Below are positions 1 to 12,500 of a DNA stretch of 26,958 bases, one piece after another (the first letter of the stretch is position 1; every line of letters starts with the position of its first letter). The position numbers and the translations under genes were made by a program. Source of the stretch: Apostichopus parvimensis (taxonomy: Eukaryota; Echinodermata; Holothuroidea; Aspidochirotida; Stichopodidae); assembly GCA_000934455.1 (NCBI GenBank), contig KN883541.1, forward strand, positions 40,181-67,138, written 5' to 3'. A model generated the notes under the pieces. The model had not been told where the DNA came from. It saw nothing but the letters and a program-made list of their open reading frames with translations, and did not search any database.

Positions 1-326
1 TGCTAGTATTCTGTATTATATATGATTCATGTCGCAGACTTTGTTATCCATTTTGACTGTTGTAACTTGTTCATCTGAGATAGTAAAGTGTAGTACAAAG
101 AGTGTTAGTGTCTGGCATATGTTTACAGCATGGGCCCCTGCAGTAGCCTATAGTGCAGTTAATATCTTTGTAATTCACTCATAAAAGGGCTGATATGTAG
201 GGTTTTTCTAGCCATCTGAGACCAATCTTGAAAAAGTCAGTCATCCTTGTCAATAATGTTGTGTTTTAATGTTTTTTTTTCCATTCCCATTTTAATATTT
301 TCCCCCTCTCTCTCCTTGCCTGATAG
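1..326 (+). other. 3' part of an ATM intron
   Basis: AT-rich sequence ending in a long pyrimidine tract (about 270-318) and a TGATAG acceptor. No repeat, RNA gene or conserved reading frame is visible. The preceding ATM exon must lie upstream of the window. Confidence 0.7.
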
Positions 327-515
327 GTACTCAGTAAGCTTCCTATCCACTCTACTGAGGAATACATTCCTTCCCGAGAAACATTCCAATGAACTCAGAC
401 CAAACTGCGAGTCAGATTATCCACTGAGAGAGGATTTGTTGGAGTGGCTACTGTCCTCCGTGGAGGCCTCTGACATTACTGAAAATATGAAACCTGTCAC
501 AAACACTGGTAAAAA
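327..515 (+). CDS. ATM: ATM exon 1 of window
   Basis: The acceptor is TGATAG at 326 and the donor is GTAAGT at 516. The exon begins with one base completing a codon, then reads [14 protein letters not shown], and ends with two bases (AA) carried to the next exon. [14 protein letters not shown] near the middle aligns with human ESIMKWLLFYQLEGD, a HEAT-helix segment. The ATG at 247 lies in the pyrimidine tract of the intron and is not a real start. Confidence 0.85.
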
Positions 516-3500
516 GTAAGTAAAGTGTCCTCTTAAAAGAAAAAAAAAGTCACCACAATATTTTATAAGGATATGAAAGGAATGCTCATATTATTGACTG
601 AATGCTCTTCCATAAAGGTTCATAATCCCTGTCTTAATCAGTTTGGAGGAATTTAGAAATTGATACCCCTTCCTCCCTCCATCCCCTATTCCCCCAATTT
701 GAATATCCTATGCACCTCACTGGTTATAGCAGTGAAACCACAAATTCCAGTTTTTGATTTTCAACAAAAAGGATGCTTTTTAATTACAACAAGTCTTTCA
801 ATCTCCTTTTAAGAAGATCACTTTTTGAAAACCAAGAGGGCACAGTTTAATTACATGAATGGAAAGGGATATTTATTTTTTCATTAACAAAAATGGGAAC
901 TTTTTATTTATGAGAGGGGCCACTTTAGACATTTCACACAAAACTGGAGGGGGCATGTGCTCTGCCAACCCTACCTACAAGTTTTTGAAATGTTATTAGT
1001 TAATGTTTGAGTGTGTGCTTTCTCAAGTGATCATATTTTTTCTCAGTAAAGCATGAAGATGTTAGACATGAGGACAGAGATGGTTTAGGTTATTAAAAGT
1101 GGGTGTGGTTGGGGTGGGTGGTGGTGTTGGGTGGAGGGGGTTTGGTGAAGGGGTTAGATGTACAGATGCGTGCTAGTAATTTAGTGGTAACATCTAGGCA
1201 CAGCCATTGACTTGTCTATTTCAACTTTCAACTTTCTTTTTTTATGTCTCTTTCTTATCTCATGACAGCATTCCGTCAACTCTATTCAGTACAGTACTCT
1301 GTTCATTGATATGCAAATCACCAAAGGCAGTACTAGCTCATGATTATTCATCTGTTCTTCCATTGGACGACATCTCGCCCTTAAGCCAAGTGGAGAACCT
1401 GTACCTATGTTCGTCGTTCGACGATGGCGATGTCAACGACAAAGGCATCCCGGAAGACAGTCCCTCCTCCAGAGAATTAACTCCGACCATCTTACCCGAC
1501 ATGCTGCAACACTTGATGAAAAAACTTACAGAGGCTTGTAGGAGCCATCAACAGCTTGACTTTTCGGAGGTATGCTTTTGGTTTGCAGTCAGAGGCATAG
1601 AATGCAGATTTCACGAGCAATGGACTCACTGCATTTTTTTTTTAAATCCTTTTGAGAGAGAGTGAGAAGGAAGAAATTTTCTACACATTTGATTTGTTTT
1701 AAAATTGTTCATTTTGTGATCAATAAATATCTTCTTCTCATAATCTTCTTCTAACAATATCTTATTTTCTTTTTAATATCGCCAGGTTTCGTCCATCCAG
1801 TCAGCCATTCAGTTCTCCTCGGTCATCTTGAAGGTGTTGACCATCTTGATAGCCAGAGACATCTCGTCTCTGGAAGATTCTCCCGTAGCACAGATTATGA
1901 GAAGCCTTCGGGTGATTACATCTCGTCTTTAATATTTGAGAGGATATAACGTGGGAAGAAATTTTGTCTCGATTTAGTTACGGTGTCATTCCAAATATTA
2001 TTACGCAAATCGTTAATTGCCATCATAAACCAGGAAATACCCTGCTGTGAACAACTTCGGGCTTTTTTATCCATTCTAGTAAAAGGCAAAAACATGTTAT
2101 GAAATTCATGTATCCCTTTCCAAAATAATTATTCTGGTATCTCATAGCAAGATGCTGTGTAGAGTGAGACAGGTGTTACAAATGCAAAAATTGTCTCGCA
2201 GTTTCCCAGAAGGTTTTGAAAAGCGTTAATTGTAACACTACATTTGAGAATCCGCCCTTTAGTAAGACTGCCCTCTTCTTCACCTTTCAAGGTAATTAGT
2301 CTGGAACGTTAATAGCCCGTGTGTTACGTAATCAATTTGCCAAGCCTTACAAATGAAACAAGCATCCAGGAAAAGTCACTCGCACAGCTCAAAATTTCCC
2401 CACGATCTACCACGAGAGCCTAATTAAAAATGCCAGAGGCAGGTAAACTGTTACGGCAGTGGTATATTAAAGGGCGCATTTTCAAATGAAAAATATAGGT
2501 GCACATAATATGAATATGAAAATTATTCCCCATTCCTTTGCTCCTTCTCACAACTCTTTCGTTGTTTTTTGTTTTTTTTGTTACAGAGTTTACTCAATCT
2601 AATAACAGAGAGCATAAAGACATCTCTGAGTAACCTCGACGAAGCAAACAAAGACGAACTACTCCAATCGTTCCATCCCCCCGTGAAAAATCTCGTGGAA
2701 ACATTCACCTGGCCGTCGTCCGACGGATCAATCCTTTCAAAAAAGGAGAGGAAAACTTTCTGCCACGTCATCCGTTGCTCAATTTCCACGGAGCTACTTG
2801 ATTTGTTGATGATGTTTGTTATTAACAAGGTAAGTTTTGAAGCTTTTCCATCGCATCCTTCGTGTCCATTTTGGTTTGTTTTTCAAGTCTTCCTTAATAG
2901 AGGGTTTGTCAGCAGGATGGGTTAGGTAGAGGATAGGTCATGCAAGTCGCTTTTATACTACCTCCAGAAAATCGTTATGAAAATATCTCAATTTCGACGA
3001 GATATTATTATTTGAAGTTTACAGTAAAAGAGAGGCAATGATCATTTCGTGATGACACTTTTGGAAACAGTTTGGAAAACTTGGTTTTGTAAGAGAAAAT
3101 GGTTGGGAAATGCTAATTTTGCCCTATAAGTTGTCAAGCTGTTTGTAAATTGATCGTCTTGAATGTGCATTATCTGTGAACATGAAGGAACATCGTGATT
3201 TACGTTGTACCTCAAAATGGATGGTAGGGGAATGGAAGGGGCCATGAGCATACCCTTTCACAAAGTGATTGTGTCCCATTTTAAGTCCCCCACCCCTACT
3301 AATAATGCAACCCTGCTCATTATTGGTTGTACAATAATTATTTGTATCTGGAGAGATAACTCTTTGAAAAAGTTTGTGCCCTTTCTAGGCGATTTGGGTT
3401 TCCCTCCTGTAATCCCAACCCCCCCCCCCCTCCCCATCTACTCCATTTCTTCTATCACAAACTGCATAAGAAAATCCTGACTTTGCCACTGGTTTTGTTT

Positions 3501-6500
3501 ATTTTCTGTTAGGGTATTAAAAAGAGAGGCCAGCCATCTGCGTTCACCAGTAGTCGTCATGGCGACGTGATCAGGGATGATTTCGATGATGAATTTGACA
3601 CAGTTTCCTCGATGAGATCTACAACTGATGCAGAGGAGGATGAATTTGCGGTTCATCAATCCAGCATGAGCATGAACCAAGATGGTGATGGAGAATATAG
3701 TAAGAATTGATTTAAATATGTTAAATCCTCAAAAATTATATACTGTAGATCAGGGATTCCCGAACTGGGGTGCATGAACCCCCAGGTGGTGCGTGAGTCC
3801 ATCCCAGGAGGTTCGTTAGACGTTGAGGAAAATGAAAACTAGAGTAATTTTTGTTGAACTAAAATCTGATATATCATATAATTTAGTAATGTACAAAAGT
3901 TGTACCTATCGACAAACTGTTTTCGCATTCCATACGCATATGTTGCCGTGTTAGTACCGTACGGTACATGTGATAAATAACTGAATTATGAAACAGACAC
4001 AGGCCGCATGACTTTGGTGAAGATGGTGTACGCATGACAGTACAATATTACACTATGAACTTGATCTTTTACGAAGCACTCTTATGCGTATTATTGTATA
4101 ATAATGACTCGTGTCTCAAAAAGTTGGGGGTTTTGTGGATAACTCTGACATCCACAGGGGGTTCGTGGGGGGGGGGTAAAGTTAGGGAAACCCTGCTGTC
4201 AGTGGTTGTGTGTCATATAAATTGTTTTTAAATAGGTTCGTTAGTCTTAAACCAAATAGCTAGTAAACTACATTACACTATTCTTAATTTTGTTTCTCCC
4301 ACGATGTATTGTCTTTGTTTTACTCGGAGCAGATATATTACGTATGAAGAAGTCTGGGAAAACTTAGAGCAGAACTAACAAAATTAAGTAAATAAACCTT
4401 CTGGTGAATATATAAAACAGTGGAGACAGTTTATACTCACTTTCATTAATTATTCAGTAATTTAGAGTAAAATATTTACTGAAATTGATTACGTACTGTT
4501 TGTGTTTTTTTTTTAATTTCTTGTTTTATATTTTAAACAGCCAGCAAGCATACAACCTTGTCCGTTACGGATCAGTTTTGCCTGACATCTTGCTACGTCC
4601 TTGCCCATTGCTGCAGTAGCTTGTGCAATGAATATTCATCACCGCCGGGAGGTAACCAGGGTATCGATCAACATGAACTGCTGAAGAAAATGCTACAGTC
4701 TTTTCAGGAGGAGGTAAATAGTTTGAAAGAGGTAGATTGATGTTGGAACTTAAGGGAGGGGGGGATGTTCACGAGGATGTTGCGGTGTGATGTGATGGAT
4801 GTTGCGGTGTGATGTGAAGGCCTAGCCAGATCAATATGTTGTGTCTTTGGGCGAGCCACTTTATCAGTAATTGCAACTCTTCAACCAGATGTATTAATGG
4901 AGAACTGTGAGGTAACTTGTAAATATAGTTGTGTGTGACAGTTTGTGGCTGCACGCTCTTTGGAAATGAGAAGGCCGTAGCTTGATACAAGACTGTAAGC
5001 CTACAATCTCAACCCACCCCATCCCATCCCATCCCATCCGATCTCATGAATACTGTATCTTGGTATATAACATTGCTGTAGTAAAGAGCAAACACTCTGT
5101 AGTTCAAATTGACCCTATGGAAGGACTTGACATCCTAAAATTTTCTATCCTTTGGGGTCTGACATTTCTGATAATCTGTTGTGATGAATTTTGACTGTTT
5201 TTAATCATTCTAAATTAGTGTCAGGATAAGTTCAGTGTTTTACTTTTATCTTTCATAATTTCAGGTTAAGAAAGAAACATTTAATATCTATGCCGATTGG
5301 ATCCTATCCACTGATAGTCACATACCACCCCAGTTTCTTTTGTTTGGGTAAGGGGGGGGGCGAGGGGGCTGTTACTTCTGCCCCAATTCAGTGTGTTCTT
5401 AAATTGAATTAAACCTAATTTACAGTTTAACAGCGGAAAACTATATTATTTTAACATCTGGTATCCTTTTAAAGTTGCTCATTTTTGGATGAACCTCCCA
5501 ACCCCTAGATATCGAACTCACATTTTTTGGACCACAAAATATAAAGAGGAAATAAATTATCTCTTCTCTTTTTCAGAAATGGGAACTAAAACCACCAACA
5601 GCCAGTCTCCAAATGGTAATAAGTTGACATGTTGAGAAAAAAATTTTCATATAAATTTCTGCTCTGTTTATCCAAATTTTAATTTCCAACAATGTACATA
5701 CGTCAAACACTTGAAAGAATAGTTTATGCAAATACTCATTCATTCATTTATTTGTTTGTTTCTTCACAATATAAATACAGAGAAGTTAACTAAAGTGACA
5801 AAACATATCAACAACAGGGAAAATTGTGAAAGGAAGCACTCCAAAAAACCCAGAGGGCTTGTCTAGTAGAGTGCTCCCATGAGTAAATAGAGAGAACAAT
5901 ATATATATATAGAGAACACTGCTCTGTCAGTGTGCCAGCCATTGATGATTTCCCTTACCCATTTTGAGAGGACGGAAGTACCGAAAATGATCGCCTTTAT
6001 TGGGTTTTAAGTGGCCATGTTGATTTGGTGGGGGAGGGGAGAGGGGGGGGTTAGCATCTTAGCAGTATGTATAAAGAAAAGTGCAGTAAGACAAAATGGT
6101 GTGGTCAAAGGTCAGCAAGAATAACCAGCCATAAGGGACAGTTTGAAAGGACAGGATGGATAGAGAAGTACAGGTATTCCACAGGCCTTGATAGGCTGTT
6201 TCAAATAGGATTAATCCTTAGTTTTACTTTGTCATGTTGACTGACATCATTTGTCACCAAAATGGACATGATGTCTTTACAATTACCTGTCTATCCTCAA
6301 TTACTCACTCTTGTCTGAACACTGCTGCGAAAATTAGAAAACAATTCTGGTACAGTAAAGGTGATCTTTGGGATTAATTTATTAAAAGTTCATTGTCTTT
6401 CTTTACCTCCATTCTCATATATATCACATTCCGCGAAAGTATGAAAAGTGAAAATTGAAAACTGTTTTCGTGTAAATAAATCGTTATTAATATTCTACGG

Positions 6501-9500
6501 TATCTATAGGACCATATTTGAGTAGTCGATACCACCAACATGAACCACTTCCGGTTCGGTATTTATCCGATGTCTCTGAATTTGTCCGTAGGTGTTTGGC
6601 ACCACCAGTATCATCCTTAAATCTGACAACCGTATAGAAGACGACCTCCTGCTGCTGATTCTCAAAAATCTCAGGTCAGTCACCTTTAAAGAAGCTAGCC
6701 GCTTGCCTAGAAATATTTTCTTGGTATTAAATATCAGCCGTAAACATAACATATACTCGAGGAAAGGTTCCTAGCATTCGTGTGTGTCAAGCTTTGTGAA
6801 CAGATTTCTTATCCACCATTTATCATGGTAGTATGTATGTATGTATGTATGTAGTTTAGATCCTCCTGCAAGCAGGAACTCGCGAGGAAGCCATCATTGG
6901 CTTATCAAAGCCCCAAGCTGACCGGAGTCAGTCGCTTAGATTCATATTTAACGTCCATGATTATGAATTGTCAATTGTCAACGACTCTGTAACTGGACGA
7001 CATACATTAATCTTGGAAGGACTTGAACTCGGGACCTTATGATTGGAAGGCACCGGCATTAACCACTGAGCTAACACTCCTGATAAACTGATACCTGATA
7101 ACACTCCTGGTAGTAATTTTGATATCTACCGATATTGTCTCTTTGGCGTCCATTTCCGGGATATCCTGGATCTTAAGGAAAAGAATGACCAGACCAAGGC
7201 ACCGGGTCTGGCCAGATAGAGCTGGCTAGACCGGCTGCCCTTGGCAGGCTACGGAATAGTTGGTGGTAGTTTTTTTTGTGAGTTGAGCGCCAATGGCGCG
7301 GGAAAATGTATAAGTAATTTGTCCAGAAAGGTAAGTCGTTTCCTCGTAAGTAGCCCCACTAATCAAGTGGGGATAATCTTATGCTTCCTTGCTTGTAGGG
7401 GTACAATACTGGGCAGTGGTGAAACTCCTAATCACAGGTGGAGGTGTGGTGTAGCTGCTAGAGTGTCCATCACTCAACCAATGTGATTAAGGGATGACCT
7501 TGTGGTCAGATGGCTAAGACAATGGACTCTAAGGGATCTATTAGGATGCAGGTTCCAATGTTAGCCAAGGTGGACACGTAGATGGGTGGGTGCGAATGTG
7601 AAAAAGTTACCAATAAGCAGGGTCAAAGTTCATGAGAAGGCCTTGTCTGGGTACAAGACTTACAAACCTTCAACTGTTTTTTTTTTAATTCATACAAATC
7701 ATTGCAATGTTTTGCGTACCACAAAATATAATGAAACCTTCATCAGGGCTTTTTCTCACAGTTTGGCGATGATTCTTTTCAGACCTGTATTTATCGCAAT
7801 GATTGCAAATAATGTTTAAATGGCATTTGAAATACCGTACAGGTCGATCGCGTCTACTTACCGAAGAGATCAAGACACGTGCTGTAAAATACTGGAGACG
7901 ATCAAGCTCGTGGTTCCGCGACTCAAGACGGAGGCGGGACGTATGCCCATGGACATGATGGCTGCCAGAGAAACCGCTCTTCACCTCTTGAGAGCGTTTT
8001 GGTATGAAAAATTGAATTCAAATTCTGATTCTAATTAGCATATTTTTTTTCAGCAGCAACTTGCCTGATTATTCTATGGAACTGATCTATGTAGTAGCCA
8101 CTGACCGTAGTTAATACCTACTTTGTTAGGGGTCATTTGGGAGGATGAGGCAGTCGTGAAAATATAGAGCATTTTTTTCACCTCTTGAGAGCATTTTGGT
8201 ATGTAAATTGAATTCAAATTCTGAATCTAATTAGCATATTTTTGTTTAAGCAGCAACTTGCCTGATTATTCTATGGAACTGATTTATTTAGAAGCCACTA
8301 ACCGTAGTTATTACCTACTTTGTTAGGGGTCGTTTGAGAGGATGAGGCAAGCATGAAAATATAGAAGCTAAGATGTAATATTTTTCTGCGTTGTATTTTC
8401 TGAATGGAATTTGAATGGCAGTAAAACATGGTCTGTTGATAAATAAAATTCAAATACATTTTGAAGAAATGAAGTTTATTTTTAAGGTTTTTGCAAAAGT
8501 TTTAAGAATTTCACGCAGACATACCGGAATATGTAACTTTTATCTTCATTTTGAATACTGCTGAATTGAGAAAAACCCAGTTAAACCCACAAATCTTAGA
8601 AATTGGTCACCATTTGGCGTTTCAATTCTTCATGAAAGGGGAAAGTAAAAGGCACGATGACGCAAGAGGACGTTAGATATTCTTGTTTTTGAAATCTGTT
8701 GACTGTTTCATCAACAAAATTCATCAACTCACTTATTTCTTTTTAGGAATTTCACTGTAAATCTATATTATTTTTAAAATTATTCCTTCGTATATATATA
8801 TATATTTTATATTAATATTTAAGCTGTGTCAATTTTATTCTTCATATTCATATTTTAAGAGTTTTGTCATTTTGTTGTCATTGTGAAGCGCTCTTGAACA
8901 TGCTTAAGCATGAAAAGAGCGCTATATAAATTTGGTAAAATAAAAAAAATAATAATAAATAAAATGAATTCAATTTTGTATTTTGTTTCCTCCTCGGTTA
9001 TTATCCTCAGGACTCTACAGAAGGAGGGCCATTACACGACAAGGGTCCGCCTGGGTTTCGTGGAGACCCTTTACGCCCTCCTGGCCGTCGATCCCGAGAG
9101 TCGGTGGGCCCTGCTCCAGTCGACGGAGAAAGGACAAGGAGACGGAGATAAGGGGGTAAAGATCAGAGATATCCTTGCCTCTCAGCTGACAGACTCCAGT
9201 CACTTTGTGAGAGTCCATGTGGCTAAAAGTATGAAAAGGTGATGAAATGTTGGTACCTTTTTACTTTTTATTCTAATTTTTCAGTGATATACATTTGGTA
9301 TAGTATGAGCACATTAATAAGTGGGTGCGTGTGTGCCCTTGTTTTGTTTGTATTCGGACCATGGACTTGAACAAAAGAATTGCAGGTCCTCAGATGTGAT
9401 TTCTAAAGAATCACCTCGTCCTCGAAAGAATTCTATTGTTATGGGGTATTGTTAAGGTTAGGGTACGTGGATTTGAACAATGGAAAAAACAATAGGGTCC

Positions 9501-12500
9501 TCGATCTAAATGTAAAACACACCTGTGTGTGCGTGTGGAGGGGGGGGGCGGGTGCTATTAAGGGAAACAAGGCCCCCAACAACTTATCCTTGAGAACAAA
9601 GTGTGAAATTTCTCCCCTCTGTCTTCTAGAATAGGGAACCAGTCCCTTCCACCTCTCCCTCTCACCCCCATTCTCTCCAGTAACCTATTATAATATTAGA
9701 TTTATTTGTAAAGTGCCATTGTAGCGATGATGCCGTGATTTCGGTCACGGACTTATGTCATTTACGTACTTTTAGTTTCGCCGTATTTTGTCATTGTAGC
9801 TTCTTCAATTCTTCTCTCGACGGCATGCCAAGTAAAGAGGCACAGAATGCGACCTTTGATTGCTTGTATGAGACTCTACAATCTGGCATGATGCTGAAGG
9901 TAAATATCTACTGCCCTCTTTCTGTTAAAGGCATTAAGGACCTGCCCCAAACCACGTGCCGCCCTCTGAAAAAGTTAACTTTCCGTTGCTTGCAAGTGAA
10001 GTTTTTTTCATGTCGCTACAAAATGCAGACAGTAATGAAACGTGATACCTTGTTATCTTTTATCTAGACCTGAGATGTCCATCGCTGCTATTTACACTGT
10101 GTTGTGGGTATTGACTGTAGCTGCATGTATTGACTGTGCACTAGTGTTTAATTACCGACGGTAGCAAGCTGTGTGTGTGTATTTTCTGGGATCGATGGTG
10201 GTGTCTTACACTTCTGTTACACCTCATTCAAAACTAGGTCAGATTACCGGCATCAGACGTTTCTTTGTGCGGGAGTCTTCAATGCCTTTAATCTGTTCCT
10301 GTTTACCTTCATTGCTACGCTGAGGCCGTATGTTAATTTAGTTTTACCTGTGTATCAATGTAAAACTTGTGGAACTAGTAATCAGTCAAGTTGAATTTCA
10401 TGTTAACAGTTTGGTTTCCATCATTTCTGCCTCGTTATCCTGAAAAAGTTGGATGATTCTGAACCTTTGAGGTTTTAAGATGTTGTGCAGAGCTAATATT
10501 AGACTGTAAAAGACTTTGTGACTTTTCATCCAGAAATATTCCGACAATGTTATTTTGTAAGTTCTCATCCAACTGTCATATTCAACTTTAAGCTGTCATC
10601 ACTCTTGACTCATTTCTCCAGAAATTGGCCTAACTTTAGAATCCGTACCATATGAATGGGAAAGCTTACTTCGAATCGGCAGAATAACAACTGTATAATC
10701 CAGTTAGGATTAGTAGATAGAAGAACGGGAGGTGGAGATAGGGAGTGATTACATGAATGTGGGAGAGAGATAGTATGCGGGATATGGATCAACAGAAATA
10801 GTTGAATGGTACGGATTCTAAATTAGTACCCAGAAATTAAACTTTTTTTTTAAATTTTTTCCCGATTAATCTCCATTTTCTGACAGGGAAAGCTGTCTGT
10901 TAACGAACAAGCCGACGAATCCAGCAATCGAACCTCCACCCTCCTGGTCGGACTCTGTTGTATCGCCCATCATAGTCCCGCTTCCCTCAAGAAAGTGGTC
11001 TTCGCTCTCATCCAGGCTATCAAGGTCTACGGCATCGAAACCGAAACCGTACAGAAGGTCATAGGTCAAGTCTGGAAGCACTGGTGTTACGAGGATAGCT
11101 TCACCTTCATGGAAGCTCATCTCGGTTTCCTGGTGGATATGTGGCTTCAGCTGGAGTACAGTCTGGTAGAGTTTCCCTACCAACTTCTAAAATGTGACAC
11201 CTTAGACCAGTTCTATAGGTGAGTCTTTCTTAACCATGACTCAAAAGAAGAATTTAAGTCGAGTAATGTGTGATGGATACCGCATGACACCCACATGACG
11301 TGACATCATGAGATATGACATCACGAGATATGATATCACAAGACATCACGTGATATGACATCACAATACATGGCTTGAGATGAAATGCCATGACATTACA
11401 TCACATCCAAGATATGACATCATGAGATATGATATCACAAGACATCACGTGATATGACATCACAATACATGACTTGAGATGAAATGCCATGACATTAGAT
11501 CACAAGATATGACATCACGAGATATGATATCACAAGACATCACATGATATGTCATTGCAATACATGACTTAGATGAAATGACATCACATGACATCACAAG
11601 ATATGACATCACGAGATATGACATCACGAGATATGATATCACAAGACATCACATGATATGACATCACAATGCATCACTTGAGATGAAATGCCATGACATC
11701 ACAAGACATGACATCACAAGACATCACACATGATATGACATCACATGACTTTAGATGATAAGACATCACATGACTTTAGATGACAAGACATCACATATCT
11801 TGAGGGGACATGACAAAACAAGATGCATGATATGACACCACATGATATAAGATCACTTTTGATGACATGAGGTCATGTCATGTGACATGGTCCATTGAAA
11901 ACCACCCTACTGTGAGCCAAGTAAGGTTCTCCACTCTATCATACAAACCTCAGCCGTGTACCAGCAATATGCCAGTTGTTCATCTAATTCTGCAATATGT
12001 TGTACACAAACTGGATCTTATGGGCTACAGTGGAATTTTGTATCCAATCTACAAGCCCCAACCCCTTAAATGCGATACATATTCCTGTGAGATGGGAGTA
12101 TTACATTATATGGTTATTATGAAAGGCCACAAGTGTAAATGGGCTTTGCCCAATCTCGTACGTTGTAATATCCTATCGCAAAATGGACCCTTTAAGAGAA
12201 GGATCTAATGCGATCAAAACCATACAAGTTTTTCACACGAGTACACCATATTGGATAAAGTTCAATGAAAACTAGGGACTAGTTTTTCTAGTATTTTAGC
12301 AAAGTTTCAAAATATTGAAACAGAAATGCCTATTGTCCAGGCATGAACAGGCATGTTTTGTTTCATTTTTGTATACAGAACTTAATTTGAGAAATTTACT
12401 TACACCTCACATTGCAATTCGAACATGATTCATTCCCAGGTAACTGTTGTTTTGTTTTTCTTCCAGAAATCACCACCAGGTTCTGGTACCGTTCCTCGCG

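Larger units (their letters stand above)
4714..5576 (+). other. Intron 6-7
   Basis: 863 bp. It holds a 22-bp direct repeat (4775-4818), a short CCCAT pentamer run near 5015-5040, and the cryptic exon-like block at 5265-5347 described separately. The rest is AT-rich. Confidence 0.65.
6675..7842 (+). other. Intron 8-9
   Basis: 1168 bp. It holds a minus-strand tRNA-derived SINE-like element and a second, plus-strand tRNA-like sequence, both listed separately. The stretch between them (about 7116-7490) is less AT-rich than the other introns and may belong to the same insertions, but I cannot name it. Confidence 0.65.

Noticed and set aside
247-326. ATG at 247 as a translation start
   Set aside because: It falls in the pyrimidine-rich end of an intron. 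The conserved peptide begins only after the acceptor at 326, and ATM needs several hundred residues upstream.
5265-5347. Block considered as a constitutive ATM exon
   Set aside because: It breaks the reading frame into exon 7, and exon 6 joined to exon 7 already matches human ATM without a gap. It is kept only as a cryptic or poison exon candidate.
10866-11183. 105-codon antisense open frame
   Set aside because: It lies opposite ATM exon 12, whose sense translation matches human ATM throughout.
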